Source: DATJGR01 sp963735085
GTDB taxonomy: Bacteria; Pseudomonadota; Gammaproteobacteria; Pseudomonadales; Azotimanducaceae
Assembly: GCA_963735085.1 (NCBI GenBank)
Contig: CAVTJP010000005.1
Coordinates: forward strand, 434,001-498,000
Reading direction: 5' to 3'
DNA: 64,000 bases
How positions within the stretch are numbered: the stretch's first letter is position 1; every line of letters begins with the position of its first letter. The notes under the pieces were generated by a model. It made no database searches, was not told the DNA's origin, and saw nothing but the letters and a program-made list of their open reading frames with translations. This document shows positions 52,167 through 60,332 of this stretch, piece after piece. Made by a program: the position numbers and the translations under genes.

Positions 52167-52985
52167 ATGCTGACTTCGAACTTCGTTCAAAACGGCGACA
52201 TCCTCACCGCATATCACGACGAAGGCAGCGGCGATGCGTTGCTTCTGTTGCACGGCTTCACCGGATCGAAGCTCGACTTCCACGATCAGTTGCAGTGGTT
52301 CACCGATCGACACCGGGTGCTCGTGCCCGATCAACGCGGCCACGGTGAAAGCTCCAACCCCGGCCGCGCCGATGCGTACAGTCTGGACATCCTCGCCGAA
52401 GATCTCGGCGGATTTCTCGACGCGCTCGATGTGCAGCGCGTGCATCTGCTTGGCCATTCGATGGGCGGCATGGTGGCGCTACGGTTTGCACTGCGTTACC
52501 CGCAGCGGCTGGCGTCGTTGATCCTGATGGATACCGCCGCTGAGCCGCTGACCTTGTTCCCGGCCGCGTTGCGCGAGCAGCTCGCCGAAGGGGTGCGCGC
52601 GAACGGCTGCGGGTTTCGACTCGATGCGATGCGGGCGATGCCAATGAGTGATGCGCAAACGCGCGGCCGCGATTTCCTGGGTGACAAGGAACACTGGCGT
52701 CGCATCGAACTGAAACTGTCGCAGATGGACCCGGAGGCGTGGATCGCGCTCGGCGACGAAATGTCGAAACAGATGTCGTTACTAGGCGAACTAGGCTCGA
52801 TCGCGGTGCCGACGACCGTCATCGTTGGTGCGCACGACAGCCCCTTTGTAGAGCCGTCGGCGCGCATGGCGGCGGCGATTGAAAACGCGCGTCTGGAAAC
52901 GATCCCGCTCGCCGCGCACTGTCCTCAATACGAAGATGCGCCGGCCTGGCGACGGGCGATCGACGCGCACCTTTTGCGAGCTTGA
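52167..52985 (+). CDS. Alpha/beta hydrolase
   Basis: The 272-residue protein has a standard alpha/beta hydrolase fold: LLLLHGFTGSKLDFHDQ (oxyanion hole), DQRGHGESS, the nucleophile elbow GHSMGGMVAL, IVGAHDSPF with the acid, and a late histidine in PLAAHCPQYE. Esterase or C-C hydrolase activity is likely. The ATG at 52167 lies ten bases after the PNPOx-type gene stop. Upstream in-frame sequence overlaps that gene without family similarity. Confidence 0.88.
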   Translation: MLTSNFVQNGDILTAYHDEGSGDALLLLHGFTGSKLDFHDQLQWFTDRHRVLVPDQRGHGESSNPGRADAYSLDILAEDLGGFLDALDVQRVHLLGHSMGGMVALRFALRYPQRLASLILMDTAAEPLTLFPAALREQLAEGVRANGCGFRLDAMRAMPMSDAQTRGRDFLGDKEHWRRIELKLSQMDPEAWIALGDEMSKQMSLLGELGSIAVPTTVIVGAHDSPFVEPSARMAAAIENARLETIPLAAHCPQYEDAPAWRRAIDAHLLRA

Positions 52986-53082
52986 GATGCGACTCAAAGT
53001 CAGAACGTGCGCTGACGCTGCCAGGATGGCTGGCCGATTTCCATCGTAGAATCCGCCGGATACCAACAACGAGAACATCGCA

Positions 53083-53904
53083 ATGATCGCCAGGCTGCCC
53101 GGTCGAGTCGGTATCGAAGAGGACGTCGTCTATGGCAGCGGCGGCGGACGCGAGTTGCGCTGCGACGTGTATACGCCGCCGGATGCGCGCACCGATCGAA
53201 CCGCGATACTGCTGATTCATGGTGGCGGCTGGCAGAACGGCGACCGCGGTCAGTTGCGCGGCTACGGTGTTCAACTCGCCAGATACGGCTATCTGTGCGT
53301 CTGTCCGGAGTACCGGTTGTCCGGCGAAGCGGTGTGGCCAGCGCAGATCCACGACGTCAAGGCGGCGTTGCGCTGGCTGCGCGCGAATGCTCTGGCGCTG
53401 AGCGCGAATCCCGACAAGATCGTGGTGTCCGGCAACTCCGCGGGTGCGCACCTGGCGCTGATGCTGGCCGCCACGCCGAACGTGCCGGTGTTCGATGGCA
53501 AAGGCGGTCACACGGAGGTGTCGTCGAGTTGTGCCGCGGTCGTCGCGATCTATCCGCCAACTGCGCTGCGTATCGGCGAAGTAGGCGACGCCGTCGCGAA
53601 TCTGTTCGGCGGCAAGGCAAGTGTGGAAGCACAGGATGCCGCAAGCCCGATTACTTACGTGCACCGTCACTTCCCGCCGACGTTGCTGGTTCACGGCAAC
53701 GCCGATGACGTGGTGCCGGTGGAGGCCAGTTTCGCAATGTATCGCAACCTGTTCGACGCGGGCGCGCCGGTGGAACTGCATATTTACGAAGGCGCGCCGC
53801 ATGCATTCGACGCCCTGCCGGAATTCGGCCGTCAGCTGACCGACATCATCGCGTTGTTCGTCGATCGCAAGGTAGCGAACGCGCGCGCAGTAGAAATGCC
53901 TTAG
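53083..53904 (+). CDS. Alpha/beta hydrolase, HSL/BD-FAE type esterase
   Basis: The 273-residue protein is an alpha/beta hydrolase of the hormone-sensitive lipase/BD-FAE group, with the oxyanion HGGGWQNGD, VCPEYRLSGEAVWPAQIHDVKAALRWLRANA and nucleophile elbow VSGNSAGAHLAL. The acid lies in LLVHGNADDVVPV and the histidine in YEGAPHAFD. It probably hydrolyses a short acyl ester. It starts 97 bases after the previous hydrolase and is not obviously part of an operon with the MATE gene downstream. Confidence 0.88.
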   Translation: MIARLPGRVGIEEDVVYGSGGGRELRCDVYTPPDARTDRTAILLIHGGGWQNGDRGQLRGYGVQLARYGYLCVCPEYRLSGEAVWPAQIHDVKAALRWLRANALALSANPDKIVVSGNSAGAHLALMLAATPNVPVFDGKGGHTEVSSSCAAVVAIYPPTALRIGEVGDAVANLFGGKASVEAQDAASPITYVHRHFPPTLLVHGNADDVVPVEASFAMYRNLFDAGAPVELHIYEGAPHAFDALPEFGRQLTDIIALFVDRKVANARAVEMP

Positions 53905-53933
53905 GGTTTCCCGTTCCCGCGGAGGAGTACGTT

Positions 53934-55328
53934 ATTTCCAGCGTTGCCGAGAACGGACAGGTCGAACAGCCGCGTGTCGTTGGATTCACCGAAGGGTCTG
54001 TCGTCCGACACCTGATCCGGTTGTCGGGCTACATGATCATGGGTTTTCTGACGATGACAGTCTCTCAGTTGATCGGCGCAATTTATCTAGGCATGGTCGG
54101 CACCGAAGAACTCGCCGCCATCGCCTTCGCGTTTCCGTTGGTGCTATCGCTGAACGCAGCGGTTCGCGGCATCGGCGTTGGCGCATCGTCGATCATTGCG
54201 CGTGCAATCGGATCTGGCGATCGGCCGCGCGCCACCGTACTGGCCACCCATTGCCTGATTCTCGTCGCGGCGTTCGCGGCGCTGGGCATCGGCATCGGAC
54301 TACCCGGCGCACACGCTTTCTTCGAACTGCTCGGGGCGCATGGCCGCGTGCTGGCACTCGCCGACGACTACACCCGAATCTGGCTCATCGGTTTCATCTT
54401 TTTCGCCACGTCGATGGTCGGCGCGAATCTGTTGCGTTCGTTCGGCAACGCCGCGATGCCCGGCATCGTAATGGTCGTTGGATCGCTGATCCAGGTGTTG
54501 CTCGGGCCGTTTCTGATATTCGGCTGGGGCGGTTTCCCCAAGCTCGGCATCGAAGGCGCCGCGTGGTCATTCGTGATCGCCCGCTCGATCAGTTTCGCGC
54601 TGTGCATGTACTGGATCGCCGTCAAGCAACGCATGCTGGCCGCGCACACACGTGGCTGGGCGGATTCGGTGCGGCAGATTCTGCATGTCGGGCTGCCCGC
54701 GACGGCGTCGAATCTGGTCGCACCGCTATCCACCGCGATCATCACGCGCCTGCTGGCAGGATACGGTCATGGCGTCGTCGCGGGCTTCGCCATCGCGTCA
54801 CGTTTCGAAGCGGTCATCTTCATGGTCGCCGTTGCAGTTGCCGCTTCGGTCGGCCCGTTCGTCGGCCAGAACTGGGGCGCGCAACTGTTCGATCGGGTGC
54901 GCCGCGCCCTGCGCCTGTGCAACGGCTTTTGCGTCAGTTGGGGGGTCGCATCGCTGCTGCTGATGGCGCTTTCGGCTCGCTGGCTCGTCGGCCTGATCAA
55001 CCCAAATCCAACCGTCGTAGACACGGCAACGATCTACCTGCTGATCATTCCGTTCAGTCTGGGCTTCATGGGTCTGATGGGCGTTGCCAGCGCGTGCTTC
55101 AACGCGCTCGGCAAACCGACCCCGCCACTGGTGCTGTCGCTGCTGCGTCTCGTCGTTGTGCTCATTCCGCTCGCACTGGCCGGCCGGGCGTTGGCGGGGT
55201 ACGTGGGGGTGTTCGCGGCCATTGCGGTTGCCAACGTGTCGGTTGGTGTCCTCGCGCTCGTTTGGAACAACCACACAGTGCGCGTCGACTCGGACGCGAT
55301 CTGCAAACCAGTCCCCACCGCCGCGTGA
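53934..55328 (+). CDS. MATE family efflux transporter (second copy), apparent ATT start
   Basis: This MATE exporter has about twelve membrane helices. N-terminal EGSVVRHLIRLSGYMIMGFLTMTVS aligns with the conserved first helix, so translation must begin upstream of TTG 54021. In frame upstream there is no ATG, GTG or TTG; ATT at 53934 lies six bases after a strong GGAGGAG (53921-53927), giving 464 residues, the usual size. The second half holds HVGLPATASNLVAPLSTAIITRLLAGYG and GPFVGQNWGAQLFDRVRR, close to the first MATE protein. The final 20 residues are polar. It is convergent with the selenoprotein gene, with hairpins between. Confidence 0.87.
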   Translation: MSSVAENGQVEQPRVVGFTEGSVVRHLIRLSGYMIMGFLTMTVSQLIGAIYLGMVGTEELAAIAFAFPLVLSLNAAVRGIGVGASSIIARAIGSGDRPRATVLATHCLILVAAFAALGIGIGLPGAHAFFELLGAHGRVLALADDYTRIWLIGFIFFATSMVGANLLRSFGNAAMPGIVMVVGSLIQVLLGPFLIFGWGGFPKLGIEGAAWSFVIARSISFALCMYWIAVKQRMLAAHTRGWADSVRQILHVGLPATASNLVAPLSTAIITRLLAGYGHGVVAGFAIASRFEAVIFMVAVAVAASVGPFVGQNWGAQLFDRVRRALRLCNGFCVSWGVASLLLMALSARWLVGLINPNPTVVDTATIYLLIIPFSLGFMGLMGVASACFNALGKPTPPLVLSLLRLVVVLIPLALAGRALAGYVGVFAAIAVANVSVGVLALVWNNHTVRVDSDAICKPVPTAA

Positions 55329-55371
55329 TCAACCCGTGGAGACTGGATCGACGGCATGCAACGAGACGCCT

Positions 55372-55522
55372 AACAGGTTGCTGAAAAACTCCGCATTCGC
55401 GGAGTTTTTGGGGCTCTCACCCATCCGTGGCTTGCGAGCCCTCCATTTTTCAAACACTTGCGTGTTCGAAAAATGCCGGCGGGTCCATCCGCCGGCTAAC
55501 AGGATGCTTTTTCAGCATCCTG
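55372..55522. repeat. Array of five hairpins at a convergent junction (includes copy 2 of the 38-base repeat)
   Basis: The stretch between the second MATE gene and the selenoprotein gene folds into five successive hairpins. (1) 55384-55409 is AAAAACTCCGC-ATTC-GCGGAGTTTTT, part of a 38-base copy (55372-55409) identical to 2088-2125. (2) 55411-55441, arms GGGCTC/GAGCCC, has CCATCCGTGG inside. (3) 55444-55475, arms CATTTTTC/GAAAAATG, is extended by AACAC/GTGTT. (4) 55475-55496 is GCCGGCGG-GTCCAT-CCGCCGGC. (5) 55500-55522 is CAGGATGCT-TTTTC-AGCATCCTG. It can terminate transcription in both directions and looks like a compound repeat. Confidence 0.85.
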
Positions 55523-55560
55523 CTAATCGGCGTCGCACGGTTTCGTCAGCCAATCAATGA

Positions 55561-56505
55561 CTATTGCCGATCCGCGTCGTCGAGCCAGATGCACGTCGGA
55601 CAGCCGCCCTGCGCCATCGCCGTTTCAGCCGCCGCCCTGTCGGCTTCGGTCTGATACTGCGGCTGCCCGACGCGCTCGACACGTGAATCGTCGTGTTTAC
55701 TGCCGATCGCGCGAGGTCGCATCACGCCGTCCTTCCACGCATCATCGTCGGCCCACTCGTAGCGCAGCATGACCGTCTCGCCGGGCACCTTCAGGGTCTC
55801 GAAGGCCATCAGCGCATCGCGCACGATGTCATGGTTGAGCGCGCCTTGATGCGGCTTGCCTGACGTATGCCCCAACGGGAAATCCAGATACGCGCTACGC
55901 GGCGGATGCACCGCACGCGTAATCGACAGCGCACTCGTCATCGACAACGTCGGCACACCCCGAGCTTCGATTTCCCGCGCGATCAGTCCAACGGACTGAT
56001 GACACACGGGTCAGACAGGCACCAATAGAACGACATCGACCTCGTCGCGCACGACGCGATCGACCAGCGCCGGCGCGAGCCGCTCACGCACTTTGCGCGA
56101 TGAATAGATGCCGCCCATGAATGCGTATGCGCGTTCGGCCAGCGCGCCGATGAATCCTTCGCCGGCGAGTCGGTTCAACGTATCGATCGGGAATACGACA
56201 TTGGGATCGCTGCGCGCATCGGTGAGGTCGTACGCAAAGTGTGTGGCACGCAACGCCGACGTCGGCGCCCGCGTATCGATGATGCGAAAACTGAGGTCGT
56301 CCTTATAGTGGAACGCGACCTGGCCGGCCTGGTAAATCCCGCCGGAGCCGATCAGTCCGACGCGGCACTGCGACAACGGCTTGCTCAGTTCGGCCCACGC
56401 GGGTGGCGTTCGACTCTCCACCCATTGATACGGCGGATAGCCGAGCGCGCTGTATTGGTTGCGCGTACGCTCGATGTAGTCGACTGGCGGGCGGCTGTTC
56501 GGCAT
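55561..56505 (-). CDS. GrdB-family selenoprotein with in-frame UGA (selenocysteine 165)
   Basis: One gene of 314 residues is interrupted by a single in-frame TGA (56013-56011) and normally called as two open frames. The first 164 residues match the glycine/betaine/sarcosine/D-proline reductase selenoprotein B family (VGLIGSGGIYQAG, DPNVVFPIDTLNRLAGEGFIG). The junction reads PVUPVCHQSVGLIAREIE, where U aligns with the family's selenocysteine and C168 completes U-x-x-C. The rest (GVPTLSMTSALSITRAV and RPPRSAYLDFPLGH-type PPRSAYLDFPLGHTSG) continues the family without a break. A candidate SECIS hairpin lies just downstream of the UGA. A C-terminal CPTC (GGCPTCIWLD) could be a second redox site. 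The partner GrdA/GrdC/GrdD genes are absent, so the reaction is unknown. It is convergent with the MATE gene and divergent from the MaoC gene. Confidence 0.9.
55982..56000 (-). promoter_or_regulatory. Candidate bacterial SECIS hairpin
   Basis: On the coding (minus) strand ATCAGTCC, loop GTT and GGACTGAT form a perfect 8-bp stem that starts ten bases after the TGA. The loop begins at the 19th base after the UGA, inside the range known for bacterial SECIS loops (about 16-37), and it contains the GU that SelB needs. The stem can be lengthened below a C-C mismatch by five more pairs including G-U wobbles. Read as RNA it lies within the coding region, as bacterial SECIS elements do. Confidence 0.8.
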
Positions 56506-56705
56506 CGGGTGATGCTAACAGGCGCGACCGCGCGCCCACCAGATCCGGAAAGCGTGCGCATCCAGCAACACGTGCACCAGGTGTAGTCGTCGAGGTCGGC
56601 GTTTTGCACTGCCGATCCATTCATGGGGCCGCGCCGACGTTCGCGAGGCTATGATTCAATGCGCGTTTCAGTCAGCCTTACAGCATTTCACGCAGGAGCT
56701 TCGTC

Positions 56706-57542
56706 ATGCCGATCAATCCAAATGCCGTTGGCGCAACGGGTAAACCGAGCCGCCGTTCGTGGACGTCGAAAGACGCGCTGCTGTACGCCGTCGGCGTCGG
56801 CGCCGGCACCAACGAACTGGCGTTCACCACCGAGAACACCAAAGACGTCACGCAGCGGGTGCTGCCGACGTTCGCGGTGATCATCGGCGGTGGCGGCGTG
56901 CCGATGGACAAGATCGGCTCGTTCAACCCGTTTCTGATGGTGCACGGTACACAGGGCATCGAATTGCTCGACGAGATCCCGACCGACGGTGAAATCGAGA
57001 GCATCGGCCGCGTCACCGGCATCTGGGACAAAGGTAACGCCGCGGTTCTCGAATTCGAATCCACGGCAACCAACGTCGCGACATCGAAGCCGTTGTTGAA
57101 GACTCGGATGTCGTTGTACTGCCGCGGCGAAGGCGGCTGGGGCGGCGAACGCGGCCCCACCGAGAAGCTGACATTCCCCGACCGCAAGCCTGACCACCAG
57201 GTCACTTATCGGACGCGCGAAGACCAGGCGCTGACGTACCGGCTGTCCGGTGATCGCAACCCGCTGCATTCCGATCCGTCGTTCGCGAAGACCGGCGGCT
57301 TCGAAAAGCCGATCCTGCACGGCTTGTGCACATACGGCTTCACCGGACGCGCGCTGTTGCATGCGTTGTGCGACGGCGATCCGAAACGCTTCAAATCGAT
57401 GGACGGTCGCTTTTCGAAACCCGTCTACCCGGGTGACACACTGACGATCTCGATGTGGGTCGACGGCACTTCGTGTGTGTTTCGCACCGCAAACCAAGAC
57501 GGCGTGGTGGTGCTCGATCAGGGACGCATGTCGTTTGCGTAA
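56706..57542 (+). CDS. MaoC-family (R)-enoyl-CoA hydratase
   Basis: The 278-residue protein has the double hot-dog arrangement of type 2 enoyl-CoA hydratases such as MFE-2 or the actinobacterial steroid-degradation hydratases. The N-terminal half (SKDALLYAVGVGAGTNELAFTTEN, LPTFAVIIGG) is followed by the catalytic half with YRLSGDRNPLHSDPSFAKTGGFEKPILHGLCTYG, where Asp and His of D-x(4)-H are catalytic. It hydrates trans-2-enoyl-CoA to (R)-3-hydroxyacyl-CoA. It is divergent from the selenoprotein gene with 200 bases between, where the promoters must lie. Together with the thiolase and SDR genes it fits a beta-oxidation of bulky acyl-CoA. Confidence 0.92.
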   Translation: MPINPNAVGATGKPSRRSWTSKDALLYAVGVGAGTNELAFTTENTKDVTQRVLPTFAVIIGGGGVPMDKIGSFNPFLMVHGTQGIELLDEIPTDGEIESIGRVTGIWDKGNAAVLEFESTATNVATSKPLLKTRMSLYCRGEGGWGGERGPTEKLTFPDRKPDHQVTYRTREDQALTYRLSGDRNPLHSDPSFAKTGGFEKPILHGLCTYGFTGRALLHALCDGDPKRFKSMDGRFSKPVYPGDTLTISMWVDGTSCVFRTANQDGVVVLDQGRMSFA

Positions 57543-57619
57543 AGAACCACCAGCAACGGCGGATTCGCCATGATTTTCCTCGTCACACCTCTTCTCGCCA
57601 CGCTGTGGAACGCGCCGTC

Positions 57620-59527
57620 GTGAAACACGATGCGCGCAGCCGGCGCGATGGTTTCGGCATTGGACCGCGTAACCCCGATATCGAGATCAACAAACCCGCG
57701 CCGCGCCGATTCTGGCAGCAGAGCGGATTTCCAATCTGGATATACCTGCTGTTCATGCTGGCGTCATTGTGGTTCTGGCGTTCCGCCGAACAGGTCGCGT
57801 CAGAAAAGATCCCGTATAGCAAGTTTGTCACGCTCCTCGACAAGGGCGAGATAAAGCAAGTCCTCATCAGCGATACGATGATTCGCGGCGTGTTGACCAC
57901 GAAAGATCCGAAGACTCAGAAGCCGCGCGAATTCTTCACCGTTCCGCTGCTCAATGAGCCGCTCGCGGAGGCGCTGAAAGCCCACGGTGTGTCGTACAGC
58001 GTGAGTCACGACAGCAACTGGCTCAGCAATTTCCTGCTCAGCTGGGTATTGCCGTTCGGGCTGCTTTTTCTGTTCTGGGGCTGGATGAGCCGGCGCATGG
58101 CCGGCGCCGCGCGCGGTTTCCTGAACCTTGGCGCGAATCGAGTACATATCCATGCCGAAACCGGCGTGAAGGTCACCTTCGACGATGTCGCCGGCGCCGA
58201 GGAGGCCAAGGAAGAACTGAAGGAAGTCATCGAGTTCCTCAGGGATCCAACGCGGATCCAGAGGCTCGGCGGCAGAATGCCGAAGGGCATTCTGCTGGTC
58301 GGCGCACCCGGCACCGGCAAAACATTGCTGGCACGTGCGGTATCCGGCGAAGCAGGCGTGCCGTTTTTCGACATCAGCGGGTCCGAGTTCATCGAGATGT
58401 TCGTCGGCGTGGGCGCCGCGCGCGTGCGCGAACTGTTCGAACAAGCGCGCGAAAAGGCACCCTGCATCATCTTCATCGACGAACTCGACGCAATCGGCGG
58501 CGCCCGCGGCATCGGTCCCCGCTTCGGCGGTCACGATGAGCGTGAGCAGACGCTGAACCAGTTGCTCACTGAAATGGATGGCTTCGATCCTTCGATCGGC
58601 GTCGCGGTGATGGCCGCGACGAATCGGCCGGAGATTCTGGACAAAGCGCTGATGCGTGCCGGCAGATTCGACCGGCAGATCGTCGTCGACAAGCCGGACC
58701 TCGAGGCACGCGTCGCCATTCTTGCGCTGCACGCGCGCAAGATCGCGCTGGCAAACGACGTCGATCTGCGTGTGATCGCGCAGCGCACACCTGGTTTCGT
58801 CGGCGCTGATCTGGCCAATATCGCCAACGAAGCGGCCATCATTGCAGTACGCAGCAATCACGAATCGGTGACGATGAACGATTTCGAAGCGGCCATCGAT
58901 CGGGTCGTCGCCGGACCGGAAAAGAAACACCGGCTCATCGGGCAGAACGAGAAGCGCCGCATTGCGGTCCACGAATCGGGCCACGCGCTGGTTGCCAGCA
59001 GTGTTGCCACCGCGCCGCCGGTACACAAGGTTTCGATCATTCCCCACGGCGTCGCGGCGCTCGGCTATACGCTGCAACTGCCGGTCGAAGAAAAATTCCT
59101 GTCAACCGAGAGCGAACTCAACGACCAGCTAGCAATTCTGCTCGGGGGCCGGGTCGCAGAATCGATCGTCTTCGGCGATGTATCCAGCGGTGCGTCGAAC
59201 GATCTCGAACACGCCACCGAAATCGCGCACAACATGGTGACGCGGCTCGGCATGAGCCGCAAACTGGGCGCGCTGACGTATGGCAAACAGCAGCAGCTCG
59301 CGTTTCTCGGCGTAGCCGCTCAGGAGGAACGCAACTACAGCGACGAAACAGCGCGTCTGATCGATGCGGAGGTCAAGGCGCTGATCGACGCCGCGCAGGC
59401 GCGCGCGGAAGAGATTCTGCGCCAGCAGCGTGCCGTCCTCGACGCACTGGCCGACACGCTGATTACCAAGGAAGTAATCGATTCGGCAGAGCTGAAGCGG
59501 ATCATCGCCGCGCATTCGCACGCGTGA
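57620..59527 (+). CDS. FtsH-type AAA+ membrane metalloprotease
   Basis: The protein has about 635 residues: a membrane segment (WIYLLFMLASLWFW), a small periplasmic domain (VLLDKGEI-type VTLLDKGEIKQVLI to VSHDSNWL), a second membrane segment (WVLPFGLLFLFWGWM), the AAA+ domain and a C-terminal zinc protease. Motifs are GAPGTGKTLLARA (Walker A), CIIFIDELDAIG (Walker B), ATNRPEILDKALMRAGRFDR (SRH) and HESGHAL (zinc). FtsH degrades membrane and unstable cytosolic proteins. GTG 57620 gives MKHDARSRRDGFG; an upstream GTG at 57605 is possible. It is not beside rlmE and folP where the housekeeping ftsH normally lies, so it may be a second copy. Confidence 0.9.
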   Translation: MKHDARSRRDGFGIGPRNPDIEINKPAPRRFWQQSGFPIWIYLLFMLASLWFWRSAEQVASEKIPYSKFVTLLDKGEIKQVLISDTMIRGVLTTKDPKTQKPREFFTVPLLNEPLAEALKAHGVSYSVSHDSNWLSNFLLSWVLPFGLLFLFWGWMSRRMAGAARGFLNLGANRVHIHAETGVKVTFDDVAGAEEAKEELKEVIEFLRDPTRIQRLGGRMPKGILLVGAPGTGKTLLARAVSGEAGVPFFDISGSEFIEMFVGVGAARVRELFEQAREKAPCIIFIDELDAIGGARGIGPRFGGHDEREQTLNQLLTEMDGFDPSIGVAVMAATNRPEILDKALMRAGRFDRQIVVDKPDLEARVAILALHARKIALANDVDLRVIAQRTPGFVGADLANIANEAAIIAVRSNHESVTMNDFEAAIDRVVAGPEKKHRLIGQNEKRRIAVHESGHALVASSVATAPPVHKVSIIPHGVAALGYTLQLPVEEKFLSTESELNDQLAILLGGRVAESIVFGDVSSGASNDLEHATEIAHNMVTRLGMSRKLGALTYGKQQQLAFLGVAAQEERNYSDETARLIDAEVKALIDAAQARAEEILRQQRAVLDALADTLITKEVIDSAELKRIIAAHSHA

Positions 59528-59650
59528 GCAATAGATAAGCACGCTGACGTTGATCTACAGCGAGCGCGACGTCGAACATAACGGCGCCTGGTATTGCGCG
59601 ATACCTGGCACGCTACAGCCTGCTACCTCCGGCGGGGCCCTGATGCGTGC

Positions 59651-60220
59651 TCAGGAGCGCTCGAAATCCGCGAGCAGCGACGCCATGTCGTCGGCGTGTT
59701 CTTCCTCCATCGCCAGGATACCTTCGAGCATGCGCCGCGTCGTCGGATCGTCGGCGCCGATGTAGCGGATGATCTCGGCATACGAGTCGATCGCGATGCG
59801 CTCCGCGACGAGGTCCTCCTTGATCATCTCGACCAGCGTGTCGCCCTCGACGTACTCCGCGTGCGAGCGATCGGCGAGTCCCTCGGGGGAAAAGTTCGGC
59901 TTGCCGCCGAGTTGTACGATGCGCTTTGCAATCTCGTCGGCATGCTGCTGCTCCTCATTCGCGTGCTGCAGAAATTCCTGCGCGACGGGGTCGGCGTGAA
60001 TTCCGTCAGCCATGAAGAAATGTCGCCGGTAGCGCAGAATGCAGACCAGTTCGGTTGCCAGCGCTTCGTTCAAGAGTTTCAACACCGTGTCTCGGTCGGC
60101 GCGGTAGGCGTCGGTCACGGCACCGCGCTCGATGTGCTTGCGCGCGCGGTCGCGGATGGTCTTGATGTCGCTGAGAAACGGTTGCTTGTCGTCGCGTTCG
60201 GGAATCTTGGTCCTGGGCAT
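59651..60220 (-). CDS. Bacterioferritin-like diiron protein
   Basis: The 189-residue helical protein is a ferritin-like four-helix bundle. It has the diiron ligand pattern E (LLNEALATELVCILRYRRH), E-x-x-H (HANEEQQHADEIAKRI), E (EDLVAERIAIDSYAEII) and E-x-x-H (AMEEEHADDMASLL). It resembles the bacterioferritin/DPS-like proteins that lack the haem-binding methionine; a role in iron storage or peroxide handling is likely. It stands alone between the FtsH-type gene and acnA, both on the minus-strand side of a small gap. No Fur-box was recognised, although I did not do a scored search. Confidence 0.85.
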   Translation of the reverse strand: MPRTKIPERDDKQPFLSDIKTIRDRARKHIERGAVTDAYRADRDTVLKLLNEALATELVCILRYRRHFFMADGIHADPVAQEFLQHANEEQQHADEIAKRIVQLGGKPNFSPEGLADRSHAEYVEGDTLVEMIKEDLVAERIAIDSYAEIIRYIGADDPTTRRMLEGILAMEEEHADDMASLLADFERS

Positions 60221-60332
60221 TTCGTGCTCCTTCTCATGCTCGTGCTCATAGTGGCGTACGTGCGCGCCACACGCAGCTTCTGTGCAGCGCTTAGTATACG
60301 GCTCGTCGTCGAATCAATGCGCACCGAACCCG

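Noticed and set aside
56007..56013. The TGA in the selenoprotein as a nonsense mutation.
   Set aside because: The frame continues intact for 147 codons after the U-P-V-C motif, the family uses Sec here, and a SECIS-like hairpin follows.
59590..59630. CCTGGTATTGCGCGATACCTGG-like imperfect palindrome after the FtsH-type gene as a terminator.
   Set aside because: Short stem, no T-run and no repeat elsewhere in the window.
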